A DNA stretch of 7,426 bases from Bacillota bacterium (GTDB lineage Bacteria > Bacillota > Clostridia > Peptostreptococcales > Anaerovoracaceae): the NCBI GenBank assembly GCA_029266295.1, contig JAQSXD010000180.1, positions 1 through 7,426 of the forward strand. Reading direction: 5' to 3'. Of this stretch, positions 1 through 5,641 are shown piece by piece. The translations under genes were made by a program, and so were the position numbers. The notes beneath the pieces were generated by a model that saw only the letters and a program-made list of their open reading frames with translations, was not told the DNA's origin and did not search any database. Within the stretch, counting starts at the first letter, position 1, and each line of letters starts with the position of its first letter.

Positions 1-384
1 GCTGTAGATCCCCGCCATATAGAGCATCTGTGTGCCTGATAGATTAAAAAGATATTTCTTTTTCTGCCGATCCCATTCATAAAAACCAGTAGACGGGATG
101 ATACATCTTCTGCTTTCCAGCGAAGCGCCAAACAACTTTTTTTCCCTTGCTGTTTCGGAACGTGCGTTGATAATGACTCCCTTATTTCGAAAGTTTGGAA
201 AGCCCCAGATCATCAGCCTCGGTATTACAAGCTCCCCTTGGGGCAGAAGCACCGGCGCCGCATTGGTAGGAAAAATTTCTCCAGCCTTCATCTTTTCCAG
301 CAGAAGTTCATTGCTGATCTGATCGATGATTTCATCTACCTCCTGAAGCTCTTTATCCGTAAAAAAAGTATATCTTCCGCACAT
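1..384 (-). CDS. SOS response-associated peptidase (SRAP/YedK/HMCES family), 3'-truncated by window edge
   Basis: The reading frame is open from an ATG at 384 to base 1, giving 128 residues, and continues outside the window. It begins MCGRYTFF, the SRAP signature. Cys2 becomes the N-terminal residue after Met removal and forms the thiazolidine crosslink with abasic sites in single-stranded DNA. Other family marks are INARSET (residues 72-78, with the active-site Asn at 73 and Arg at 75) and STGFYEW (98-104, with Glu103 matching the catalytic Glu of YedK). The catalytic His expected near residue 160 lies beyond the edge. Full-length members have about 220 residues, so slightly more than half is visible. 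A GGGGTG Shine-Dalgarno sits about 7 bases before the ATG. The role known for the family is shielding abasic sites during replication. It is separated from the permease by hairpins and looks functionally unrelated to the catabolic cluster. No LexA-type box was seen upstream. Confidence 0.93.
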   Translation of the reverse strand, partial: MCGRYTFFTDKELQEVDEIIDQISNELLLEKMKAGEIFPTNAAPVLLPQGELVIPRLMIWGFPNFRNKGVIINARSETAREKKLFGASLESRRCIIPSTGFYEWDRQKKKYLFNLSGTQMLYMAGIYS

Positions 385-454
385 TTTGATCACCCCATTC
401 TAATGACACCAAGTATCCGCATTCCCTTTACACTTCATTATTACATGAATTGTA

Positions 455-489
455 AAGAACCGCCATCTCAATTTGCAGAGGCGGTTCTT
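455..489 (-). terminator. Probable terminator hairpin after the permease gene
   Basis: AAGAACCGCC (455-464) pairs perfectly with GGCGGTTCTT (480-489), giving a 10-bp stem with a 15-base loop. Read on the minus strand it lies about 80 bases past the permease stop and ahead of the SRAP start, where the cluster should end. The tail on that strand is only a short T run (GGTTCTTTACAATT), so termination may be weak or factor-assisted. The same hairpin could instead be the end of a small repeat element (see 448-573). Confidence 0.5.
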
Positions 490-524
490 AACGTTCGCTT
501 TAGCATTCACCCGTCGACATAATT

Positions 525-545
525 CATTTTCACGACCTGAAAATG
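525..545. other. Small hairpin downstream of permease stop
   Basis: CATTTTC (525-531) pairs with GAAAATG (539-545) around a 7-base loop. An outer pair, CGTTCGC (492-498) with GCGAACG (545-551), is also possible, so the region between the two repeat segments can fold on itself. The stem is AT-rich with no U tract, so it is not a terminator on its own. Confidence 0.35.
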
Positions 546-550
546 CGAAC

Positions 551-573
551 GGAATGAATCAGCGTTTCCTTAG
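551..573. repeat. Repeat copy A (matches 7049-7072)
   Basis: The segment begins GGAATGAATCAGCG and ends TTTCCTTAG. The same 14-base start followed by GTTTCCTAAG occurs in the same orientation at 7049-7072, differing by one inserted G and the last bases. On both sides a related AAAATGCGAAC / AAAATCGGAAC sequence precedes it. Copy A overlaps the stop codon (570-572) of the permease, so the repeat supplies the end of that gene. The two copies lie about 6.5 kb apart and bracket the catabolic module. Confidence 0.6.
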
Positions 574-1913
574 CTCAAATCCAGCTGAGGAACCGGGTTT
601 CTCATCCCTCTTGTTACGCACACCAGATAGACAAAGCCCAAAATAAGCCAGCCAAATCCCACCACATGTGCATTGATTCCCAGATTGATAAAAATAGCGA
701 GAGAAACGACAAAACCAATCAGCGGGCAAATGAGATAAAGGAACGCGGCCTTTAACGGATTCTTTCTGCGGCTTTCCGCATCCTTTAGGTAGAAGCTCCA
801 GATGACAGATACATTAAGAAGCAGAAATCCAAATAATGCACCGAAACTAACCATGGTAGAAATGAGACCCAATGAGCAGAACAGTGCAATGGGAGTAATC
901 ACAATTCCGACAAAAATGATGGCAACTGCAGGCGTCTGATATTTTTCACTGATATTACCCAGAGATTTTGGGAGCACGCCGTCTCTTCCCATTGCAAAGA
1001 GCACTCTGGAAACGGCAGCTTGTGAAGCCTGACAGGTTGCGATGCCAAAGGAGAGCACCAGTGTAAAGGTGGTCAGCACCGTAAGCCAGGAGCCACCTAC
1101 AAAGTCAACGATATCAATAAATGCAGAGTCTACATTCAGTTCCTGGTAATTGGGATAGGCTATTCCGCAGAAGAAGGTAATTACAATGAAGATCAAGCCG
1201 ATGAGCAGGATCGCATAGATGATTGCTTTCCCCACATTTTTCTCAGGTTTCACGGTCTCCTCTGCAAGGGTGCTGATGGCGTCAAAGCCAAGATAACTAA
1301 GGATTACGATTCCCGTAGCCTGCAAGATGCCCGACAGATTGAAGCTTTGGGGATTATAAAAGGAGATGGTATTGAAATGAATGGTTTCATTGATCCACAG
1401 TCGGATGGTGCAGACAAGAAATGCTATGATTACAACGATTTGCAGGGCGAAAAGAATCCAGCTGCATTTTGACATGAGATCCACACCGAGGATGTTGACG
1501 ATGGTGCAGAAAGCGATGAAAAACAGGGTCCATGCCCATATCGGCACGGCTGGAAGGAGGCTGCTGGCAAAAGAACTTCCGATGATAACAACCGTAGCCG
1601 GCATCAGGAAATAGTCCAAAAGGATTGCCCATCCGGTCAAAAATCCGAAGGACGGGGAAACACTCTTTTGAACGTAAAGGTATACAGAGCCTGCCAGAGG
1701 ATATTTCTTTGCCATTGCCTTATAGCTCATTCCTGTAAAAAACATGGCTGCCATTCCAATCAGATAGCACAGCGCCACCATCCCTCCGGAGGGCTCCAGA
1801 AAGACGCCGTATAAAGCGGCAGGAGCAAGCGGAATCATAAATACCAGTCCATAGATGACCAGATCTTTTGTGGTTAATGTCCGTTTTAACGTAGTCATAT
1901 TTTTCGTGTTCAT
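570..1913 (-). CDS. APC superfamily amine/amino acid permease, PuuP-like
   Basis: A 447-residue integral membrane protein of the amino acid-polyamine-organocation family, of normal length. About 12 hydrophobic helices can be placed, near 18-39, 43-63, 87-118, 125-143, 150-172, 195-218, 229-252, 273-297, 328-348, 350-373, 387-410 and 413-434. Family marks include GWAILLDYFLMP (94-105), SYLGFDAISTLAEET (206-220) and SRVLFAMGRDGVLP (302-315). These closely resemble my recollection of the E. coli putrescine importer PuuP, including the LLDY segment. It probably imports a cationic amine or amino acid by proton or ion symport. The start is supported by AAAGGAGG 6 bases upstream. It is last in the cluster, 201 bases beyond the oxidoreductase gene, with a hairpin in the gap, so its expression may differ from that of the enzymes. 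Family assignment is secure; the substrate is inferred from context. Confidence 0.9.
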   Translation of the reverse strand: MNTKNMTTLKRTLTTKDLVIYGLVFMIPLAPAALYGVFLEPSGGMVALCYLIGMAAMFFTGMSYKAMAKKYPLAGSVYLYVQKSVSPSFGFLTGWAILLDYFLMPATVVIIGSSFASSLLPAVPIWAWTLFFIAFCTIVNILGVDLMSKCSWILFALQIVVIIAFLVCTIRLWINETIHFNTISFYNPQSFNLSGILQATGIVILSYLGFDAISTLAEETVKPEKNVGKAIIYAILLIGLIFIVITFFCGIAYPNYQELNVDSAFIDIVDFVGGSWLTVLTTFTLVLSFGIATCQASQAAVSRVLFAMGRDGVLPKSLGNISEKYQTPAVAIIFVGIVITPIALFCSLGLISTMVSFGALFGFLLLNVSVIWSFYLKDAESRRKNPLKAAFLYLICPLIGFVVSLAIFINLGINAHVVGFGWLILGFVYLVCVTRGMRNPVPQLDLS

Positions 1914-2114
1914 AACGATCCTCCTTTATTTCTCAGCAGCAGCTGCAACAACCGACGCTCATTTTCCACCGCAGCCGTAGCCGTGCGTGCTGATCAAATG
2001 TGAACAAGAATGGCAAAAGGTGCCCGCTGCCAAACATCGACAGCTGAACACCTTTGTTCTAATACCGTTTTGATTAATTTTTTTAGCGGCTTAATAATAC
2101 AAAATAAGTCCGTA
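1914..2114. other. Spacer between oxidoreductase and permease genes
   Basis: This 201-base gap is the longest inside the cluster and holds no convincing gene. It contains the 2016-2055 hairpin, an AT-rich stretch with a run of A residues on the minus strand near 2077-2086, and an inverted repeat of AATAC (2096-2100) with GTATT (2111-2115) touching the stop codon of the upstream gene. It could hold a partial terminator or a separate permease promoter. No -35/-10 pair was good enough to call. Confidence 0.5.
2016..2055 (-). terminator. Hairpin in the permease leader, possible partial terminator
   Basis: AAAGGTG (2016-2022) pairs with CACCTTT (2049-2055). An inner GCTG (2026-2029) can pair with CAGC (2041-2044). 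On the minus strand the second arm runs into CACCTTTTGCC, a short T run. A competing pairing of GAACAAG (2002-2008) with TTTGTTC (2053-2059) is possible. It may lower read-through into the permease or process the mRNA. The loop is long and the U tract short, so the call is weak. Confidence 0.35.
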
Positions 2115-3245
2115 TTAAATCTTGGCTGTAAATCGGTCGTAACGCAGCTTTGAAATGTCAATGGTCGTTTTCTCATCAACGGCCATCTCGGAAAGTGTAA
2201 GACCTACCGCTGGAGAAATTCCAAAGCCGTGTCCCGAAAACCCGCAGGCAAGAATGAGTCCAGGAACCTCATCCACATAGCTGATTACCGGCACATGATC
2301 CGCACACTGATCAATCCAGCCGCCCCAGGTTCTCACAATCTTGGCGTTTTCCAACGCGGGGAAATATTTGATAATTCCCCTGCAGATGCAGGGAGCCGTA
2401 ATGCTGGAGGCCGAGGGCGTTCCGTTGTCTTTATTGGTTTCCTCAAACCCGGAGGTTCCTCCGAATACAAAGGAGCCATGGGTGCTTTGATGCCCATAGA
2501 AGTCTGCCATGGCAGTACCCAGCATCTGGTAGAACATCGGAGGCTGTGCCTCTGTAACAAGAACCTCCATGAGCCAGCGCGTCATAGGGACATCAATTCC
2601 CACCGTAGCGGCCAGTTCTCTGCTTTCATAGCCTGCTCCAAGGATGATTGTATCCGCCTCGTAGACCTCTCCGCTTTCCGTAATGACCCGGCAGGCTCTT
2701 CCTTTGACCTTCCGTATTTCCGTCACACCGTCGTCCGTTATAAATCTGGCCCCCAGCTGTCTTGCCTTCCGGTAATAGGCCAGCGTGGTGAGCATTGGGT
2801 TTGCGTGTCCGTCAGTGGGACACCAGCTGGCCGAGGTTACTTCTTCCGAAAGATAAGGGCAGATGGTTCTTGCCTCTTCGCCGGTTATCATCTTCACGTC
2901 CAGTCCGCAGGAGCTTGCAGTGTTTGTCAGATCGGTGAGAATCCTCTCATGGGTTTCCGTTTTTCCCAGTCTCAAATTGCCTTCCTGATAGTACTCCACA
3001 TCCATTTCCAGCTCTTCTGAAAGAGTGGGCCACATATTTCTGACAGCGTGCAGGATAAAGGGCATCTCCCGCTTGTCTCTTCCCGACTGCCGTACACCGC
3101 CGCCGTTTCTGACAGATCCGCCGTTTGCAATATGATTGCTTTTCTCAAGAACGGTAACAGAATAGTTCCTTTTCGCCAAATAGTATGCCGCAGAATTTCC
3201 GATGACTCCGCTTCCAATGATGATCACATCCGAACTGTTTTTCAT
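2115..3245 (-). CDS. FAD-dependent oxidoreductase, DAO/HcnC/opine oxidase B-like (beta subunit)
   Basis: A 376-residue flavoprotein of the D-amino acid oxidase (DAO) family. The N-terminus shows the FAD-binding strand-turn-helix IIIGSGVIGNSAAYYLA (residues 8-24), with the ribose-binding acid at Glu34 (TVLEK). GGGVRQSGRD (48-57) is typical of the sarcosine oxidase beta/HcnC group, and GFSGHGFGISPAVG (335-348) is the C-terminal flavin-contact segment. Members oxidise the C-N bond of secondary amines or imino acids such as sarcosine, glycine, D-hydroxyproline or opines, and pass electrons to partner subunits. The start at 3245 is preferred over one 10 codons upstream because GGAGG (3254-3258) lies 8 bases before it. 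That places it one base after the BFD stop, so the two are translationally coupled. It should be the catalytic subunit of the complex encoded by the four adjacent genes. The substrate is unknown. Confidence 0.9.
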   Translation of the reverse strand: MKNSSDVIIIGSGVIGNSAAYYLAKRNYSVTVLEKSNHIANGGSVRNGGGVRQSGRDKREMPFILHAVRNMWPTLSEELEMDVEYYQEGNLRLGKTETHERILTDLTNTASSCGLDVKMITGEEARTICPYLSEEVTSASWCPTDGHANPMLTTLAYYRKARQLGARFITDDGVTEIRKVKGRACRVITESGEVYEADTIILGAGYESRELAATVGIDVPMTRWLMEVLVTEAQPPMFYQMLGTAMADFYGHQSTHGSFVFGGTSGFEETNKDNGTPSASSITAPCICRGIIKYFPALENAKIVRTWGGWIDQCADHVPVISYVDEVPGLILACGFSGHGFGISPAVGLTLSEMAVDEKTTIDISKLRYDRFTAKI

Positions 3246-3246
3246 A

Positions 3247-3573
3247 TTATTCACCTCCATTCCCTTCATTTGCAAAGGCTCTCATCTCAATGGGACGCAT
3301 CGGTGCTCTTGCAGCGGCACGTTCAAGTTCTCCGGCGCTGATTCCAAGCTCTTTTGCTACGATATCCCGGACGAGCTTTGCACAGGTCTGGCCTTGGCAT
3401 AACCCCATTCCAGTTCTCAGATAACGCCGTATTTCTGTCAGGGTGAACATTCCGTCATGGACGGCCTTTCGAATCTCTCCTTTTGAAATCTCCTCGCACC
3501 GGCAAATCAGTCGTTCATCATCGGGCAATGGCTGAAATCTGCCGATCTCTCTGGAACGATCATTTTTCTTCAT
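3247..3573 (-). CDS. Free-standing BFD-like (2Fe-2S)-binding subunit
   Basis: A 108-residue protein with the bacterioferritin-associated ferredoxin (BFD) pattern. Cys24 and Cys26 are in LICRCEE, and Cys59 and Cys64 in GMGLCQGQTC, giving C-x-C-x32-C-x4-C, which binds one [2Fe-2S] cluster. In HcnB, opine oxidase A and related alpha subunits this module is usually fused to the C-terminus of the large FAD subunit; here it is a separate gene. It probably carries electrons between the two flavoproteins. Its ATG (3571-3573) overlaps the TGA of the large subunit (3570-3572) in an ATGA junction, which indicates translational coupling and roughly matched production. The tail after residue 80 is rich in Ala, Arg and Glu with no recognisable motif. 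Family call is secure; its role in the complex is inferred. Confidence 0.88.
   Translation of the reverse strand: MKKNDRSREIGRFQPLPDDERLICRCEEISKGEIRKAVHDGMFTLTEIRRYLRTGMGLCQGQTCAKLVRDIVAKELGISAGELERAAARAPMRPIEMRAFANEGNGGE
3252..3258 (-). promoter_or_regulatory. Ribosome binding site fixing the beta-subunit start
   Basis: GGAGGTG on the minus strand lies inside the last codons of the BFD gene, 8 bases from the ATG at 3245. An ATG 10 codons upstream (3275) has no comparable site, so the shorter start is chosen. Confidence 0.75.
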
Positions 3574-5159
3574 CCGACTCTCACCCCTTTTTTGTAAAAT
3601 CTTGCTCTCATGCTCATTTCTTTTGATACCTTTATTGTGAGCAGGCTGGTTTTGTCAAAAGCCGTAAGGCTCTTTACCCCCACGACTTCAGCGTCACAGA
3701 GTTCCTTTCCGCTGCGGTCCAGTGCGATTCCTTTCTCACCTGCCCTGGGCAAAGGGAGAAATTCATAAGGGATCACCACTGTAGCATAATCCTCCTCAAA
3801 TTCTTCATCCACAAGAAAGATACATTGGCCGGAGCAGGCAGCTACGCACATGCCGCAGCCGGAGCAGGAAACCTCTTCATCAACCACAGGCAGCGATGTA
3901 ATTCGTTCCCCGACTTTGATACACTTTCTTGCGCAGGCATCCTGACATGGATTGCAGGGAATGTTCTGGGAACATTCAATGACCGGATGAATTCCTTTGA
4001 TCTTCTTAACGCCGGGATAGCAGAAGATTTCATCCTCTGTCAGGAATCCGGTTCTCAGCAGATGTTCCGAAACCGGGCAGCCTTCCTCTGTTGCAGACAA
4101 CTTCTTTCCTTTGTTTTCCGGTGCAAACATGCCCTGACGGAGACTGGACAGTGCTCGTTCAAGTTCCTCTGCCCGCAAGACAAACTCATTTTCAGAGAAG
4201 TATCCCAGGCGGAGTGCCGCGGCGGCTCCTGCAATTCTGCCCTGGATCATAGCGGAGCTGGCTTCCTCAATTCCCGAAACATCTCCGGCTGCAAACAGCC
4301 CTGGAACCGATGTTGTTCCGTATGCGTCGCAGGTCGGAACTAGTCCTCCGAATTTCGGATGATCCTCCATCTCGCATCCCGCCATCTGAAGGAGCTGTGA
4401 CATGGGAGAAAGTCCTACCGCCAGGCAGATGGCATCCACATCAAAATGCTTTTCTGTCCCCGCAATCGTATTCCAGTTCCCATCCACTTCTCCAATGGTG
4501 ACGCCCGTCACCCCGTCGTCCCCTTCCGCCTGCAGAATGGTATGAGAGAGAAAGAAAGGAACGCCGCAGCGTGCCACTTTTGCTGCATGGACGCCATAAC
4601 CTCCGATTCTCGGGGCAGCATCCACAATGGCGGCAACCTCGCAGCCTGCCTGGAGCAGCTGAAAGCTTACCACAAGACCTACATTTCCGCTTCCCAGCAT
4701 CAGAATTCTTTTTCCCGGCTGGACAAAATGAAGATTCATCATGGTCTGGGCGGCACCTGCACCAATGACTCCCGGAAGCGTCCACCCGTCAAAGGTCACC
4801 ATGGTCTCCGATGCTCCGGTGGCTACGATTACAGTATCCCCTTTGTAATGAAGCAGCCGGTCCTCAATTCTCACCGTGATTTCCTTATCCAGATAAAGGC
4901 CGATGACTGAGGCGTTAAGCACCACCTCAACGCCTGCCTGGGCTGCCTCCTCCAGAAGCTCGCTGCCGATTTGAAAGCCCCGGATCTTTGCTTTGTGCTC
5001 TTTTGAGCCGAAAAATTTATGAATTTGTTTGAAGAGCTGGCCGCCGGGCTTTGCATTTTCATCAAAAACGATTACCTGCAATCCGCTTCTCGCAGCTTCA
5101 ATGGCTGCCGATAAGCCCGCAGGACCGGCTCCGATTACAATGAGATCATATCGTATCAT
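3570..5159 (-). CDS. NAD(P)/FAD-dependent oxidoreductase large (alpha) subunit with C-terminal 4Fe-4S cysteine motifs
   Basis: A 529-residue protein. It has an N-terminal FAD site VIGAGPAGLSAA (8-19) with DE at 33-34, an ATGAS turn (113-117), a second Rossmann motif GSGNVG (156-161), and the flavin-closing GLFAAGDVSG (287-296). This two-dinucleotide layout matches HcnB, opine oxidase A and the sarcosine oxidase alpha core. The C-terminus differs: ten cysteines at 396, 402, 405, 409, 413 and 432, 435, 438, 442, 446 form two ferredoxin-like sets (the second is CSGCGMCVAAC), suited to two [4Fe-4S] clusters. This segment stands where a BFD domain often sits. The subunit probably relays electrons from the catalytic flavoprotein to an acceptor such as ferredoxin, a flavoprotein or the membrane pool. 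The ATG at 5159 is preferred to a GTG at 5168 because AAGG lies 8 bases before it. It starts 5 bases after the preceding stop. Confidence 0.9.
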   Translation of the reverse strand: MIRYDLIVIGAGPAGLSAAIEAARSGLQVIVFDENAKPGGQLFKQIHKFFGSKEHKAKIRGFQIGSELLEEAAQAGVEVVLNASVIGLYLDKEITVRIEDRLLHYKGDTVIVATGASETMVTFDGWTLPGVIGAGAAQTMMNLHFVQPGKRILMLGSGNVGLVVSFQLLQAGCEVAAIVDAAPRIGGYGVHAAKVARCGVPFFLSHTILQAEGDDGVTGVTIGEVDGNWNTIAGTEKHFDVDAICLAVGLSPMSQLLQMAGCEMEDHPKFGGLVPTCDAYGTTSVPGLFAAGDVSGIEEASSAMIQGRIAGAAAALRLGYFSENEFVLRAEELERALSSLRQGMFAPENKGKKLSATEEGCPVSEHLLRTGFLTEDEIFCYPGVKKIKGIHPVIECSQNIPCNPCQDACARKCIKVGERITSLPVVDEEVSCSGCGMCVAACSGQCIFLVDEEFEEDYATVVIPYEFLPLPRAGEKGIALDRSGKELCDAEVVGVKSLTAFDKTSLLTIKVSKEMSMRARFYKKGVRVG

Positions 5160-5164
5160 ACCCG

Positions 5165-5584
5165 TCACCTTCCCTTCTCTGCTATCTCATTGGTTGTTTC
5201 CATGTTGCCGCTTACTTCATGCTGTGCTCTATCATCCAGGTTCTTCACGCTTACTTCGTACTGTGCCCCGGCATCCATGCTCTTCACACTTACGCCATAC
5301 TGTGTCCTGACATCCATGCCAGCTGCCAGCGGAGTAACGCAGGTGCGGACATTGGGCATGCCATCCACTACCATGACGCAGTCGGTGCATCTTCCGATGG
5401 CGCAAAAGATGCCACGGGGCGAATGGTGCCTGGAGGTATAACGGTGTATGATTATGCCCGCGGCTTTCAATGCCGCAGCAACAGGCTCTCCCTCAAGTCC
5501 TTTTATGATTTTTCCGTCATAAGTAAATTCCACTTCCTTTTTTTGTTCAGGGATTCCCAAAATCGGGTGTTCACTGATTCTCAT
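5165..5584 (-). CDS. (2Fe-2S)-binding ferredoxin-like subunit, HcnA/SoxA N-terminal type, with repeated tail
   Basis: A 139-residue protein. The core (about 15-89) is the small plant-type ferredoxin fold found as HcnA or at the N-terminus of sarcosine oxidase alpha. It has FTYDGKIIKGLEGEPVAAAL (20-39), then Cys61, Cys66, Cys69 and Cys82 in C-x4-C-x2-C-x12-C (FCAIGRCTDC...TCVTP), which ligate one [2Fe-2S] cluster. It would pass electrons within the flavin complex. From residue 90 the protein carries three imperfect 13-residue repeats (consensus MD-x-x-AQYEVSVKN) and a short end. Family members I know usually stop near residue 90-105, so this tail looks like a local expansion. AGGGGAG lies 8 bases before the ATG. 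The gene is 57 bases after the OCD stop and its TGA lies 5 bases before the large-subunit ATG. Confidence 0.9.
   Translation of the reverse strand: MRISEHPILGIPEQKKEVEFTYDGKIIKGLEGEPVAAALKAAGIIIHRYTSRHHSPRGIFCAIGRCTDCVMVVDGMPNVRTCVTPLAAGMDVRTQYGVSVKSMDAGAQYEVSVKNLDDRAQHEVSGNMETTNEIAEKGR
5166..5176 (-). promoter_or_regulatory. Ribosome binding site deciding the alpha-subunit start
   Basis: AAGGGAAGGTG on the minus strand ends 6 bases before the ATG at 5159, with AAGG 8 bases away. The alternative GTG at 5168 is embedded in this site, only 3 bases from AAGGG, so the ATG is the better start. Using the GTG would add three residues. Confidence 0.6.
5201..5317 (-). repeat. Three tandem 39-bp repeats within the ferredoxin-like gene
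   Basis: Three in-frame 39-base units occupy 5279-5317, 5240-5278 and 5201-5239, coding MDVRTQYGVSVKS, MDAGAQYEVSVKN and LDDRAQHEVSGNM. By hand alignment the first two match at 31 of 39 bases and the last two at 27 of 39. The unit is a multiple of three, so changes in copy number would keep the frame. The decay across units suggests the duplications are not very recent. Confidence 0.85.
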
Positions 5585-5641
5585 AACAACTACTCCCCTC
5601 TTATACGCTTCTTTTCAATGCCGTGCTGATTTCCAAATTCT

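Larger units (their letters stand above)
385..569. other. Intergenic region between permease and SRAP gene
   Basis: This 185-base stretch holds no credible gene. It contains a strong hairpin (455-489), a smaller hairpin (525-545) and part of a repeat copy (551-573). A TTACA-tgaat-TGTAA inverted repeat at 441-455 lies about 57 bases before the SRAP start and could be an operator or part of its promoter. On the minus strand a TTTACA (448-453) has only a poor -10 partner at 17 bases, so I do not call a promoter. Confidence 0.6.

Noticed and set aside
385..455. LexA box ahead of the SRAP gene
   Set aside because: SRAP genes can be SOS-linked, but no GAAC-N4-GTTC or CTGT-N8-ACAG type site was found. 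The GAAC/GTTC pair at 457-487 belongs to the long hairpin.
98..522. Two plus-strand frames of 74 and 94 codons
   Set aside because: They are opposite the SRAP gene and the intergenic hairpins; the minus-strand MCGRY protein is clearly the real gene.
448..573. Insertion sequence or CRISPR repeat
   Set aside because: No transposase frame and no regularly spaced repeats are present; only two distant copies of the short motif were seen.
2229..3020. 263-codon open frame on the plus strand
   Set aside because: It lies wholly antisense to the DAO-type oxidoreductase, is rich in Arg, Ser and His without a fold-like pattern, and has no good ribosome site. It is a shadow of the real gene.
3825..4343. 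172-codon plus-strand frame
   Set aside because: It is antisense to the Fe-S part of the large subunit; its Ala/Gly-rich start is the complement of the cysteine motifs.
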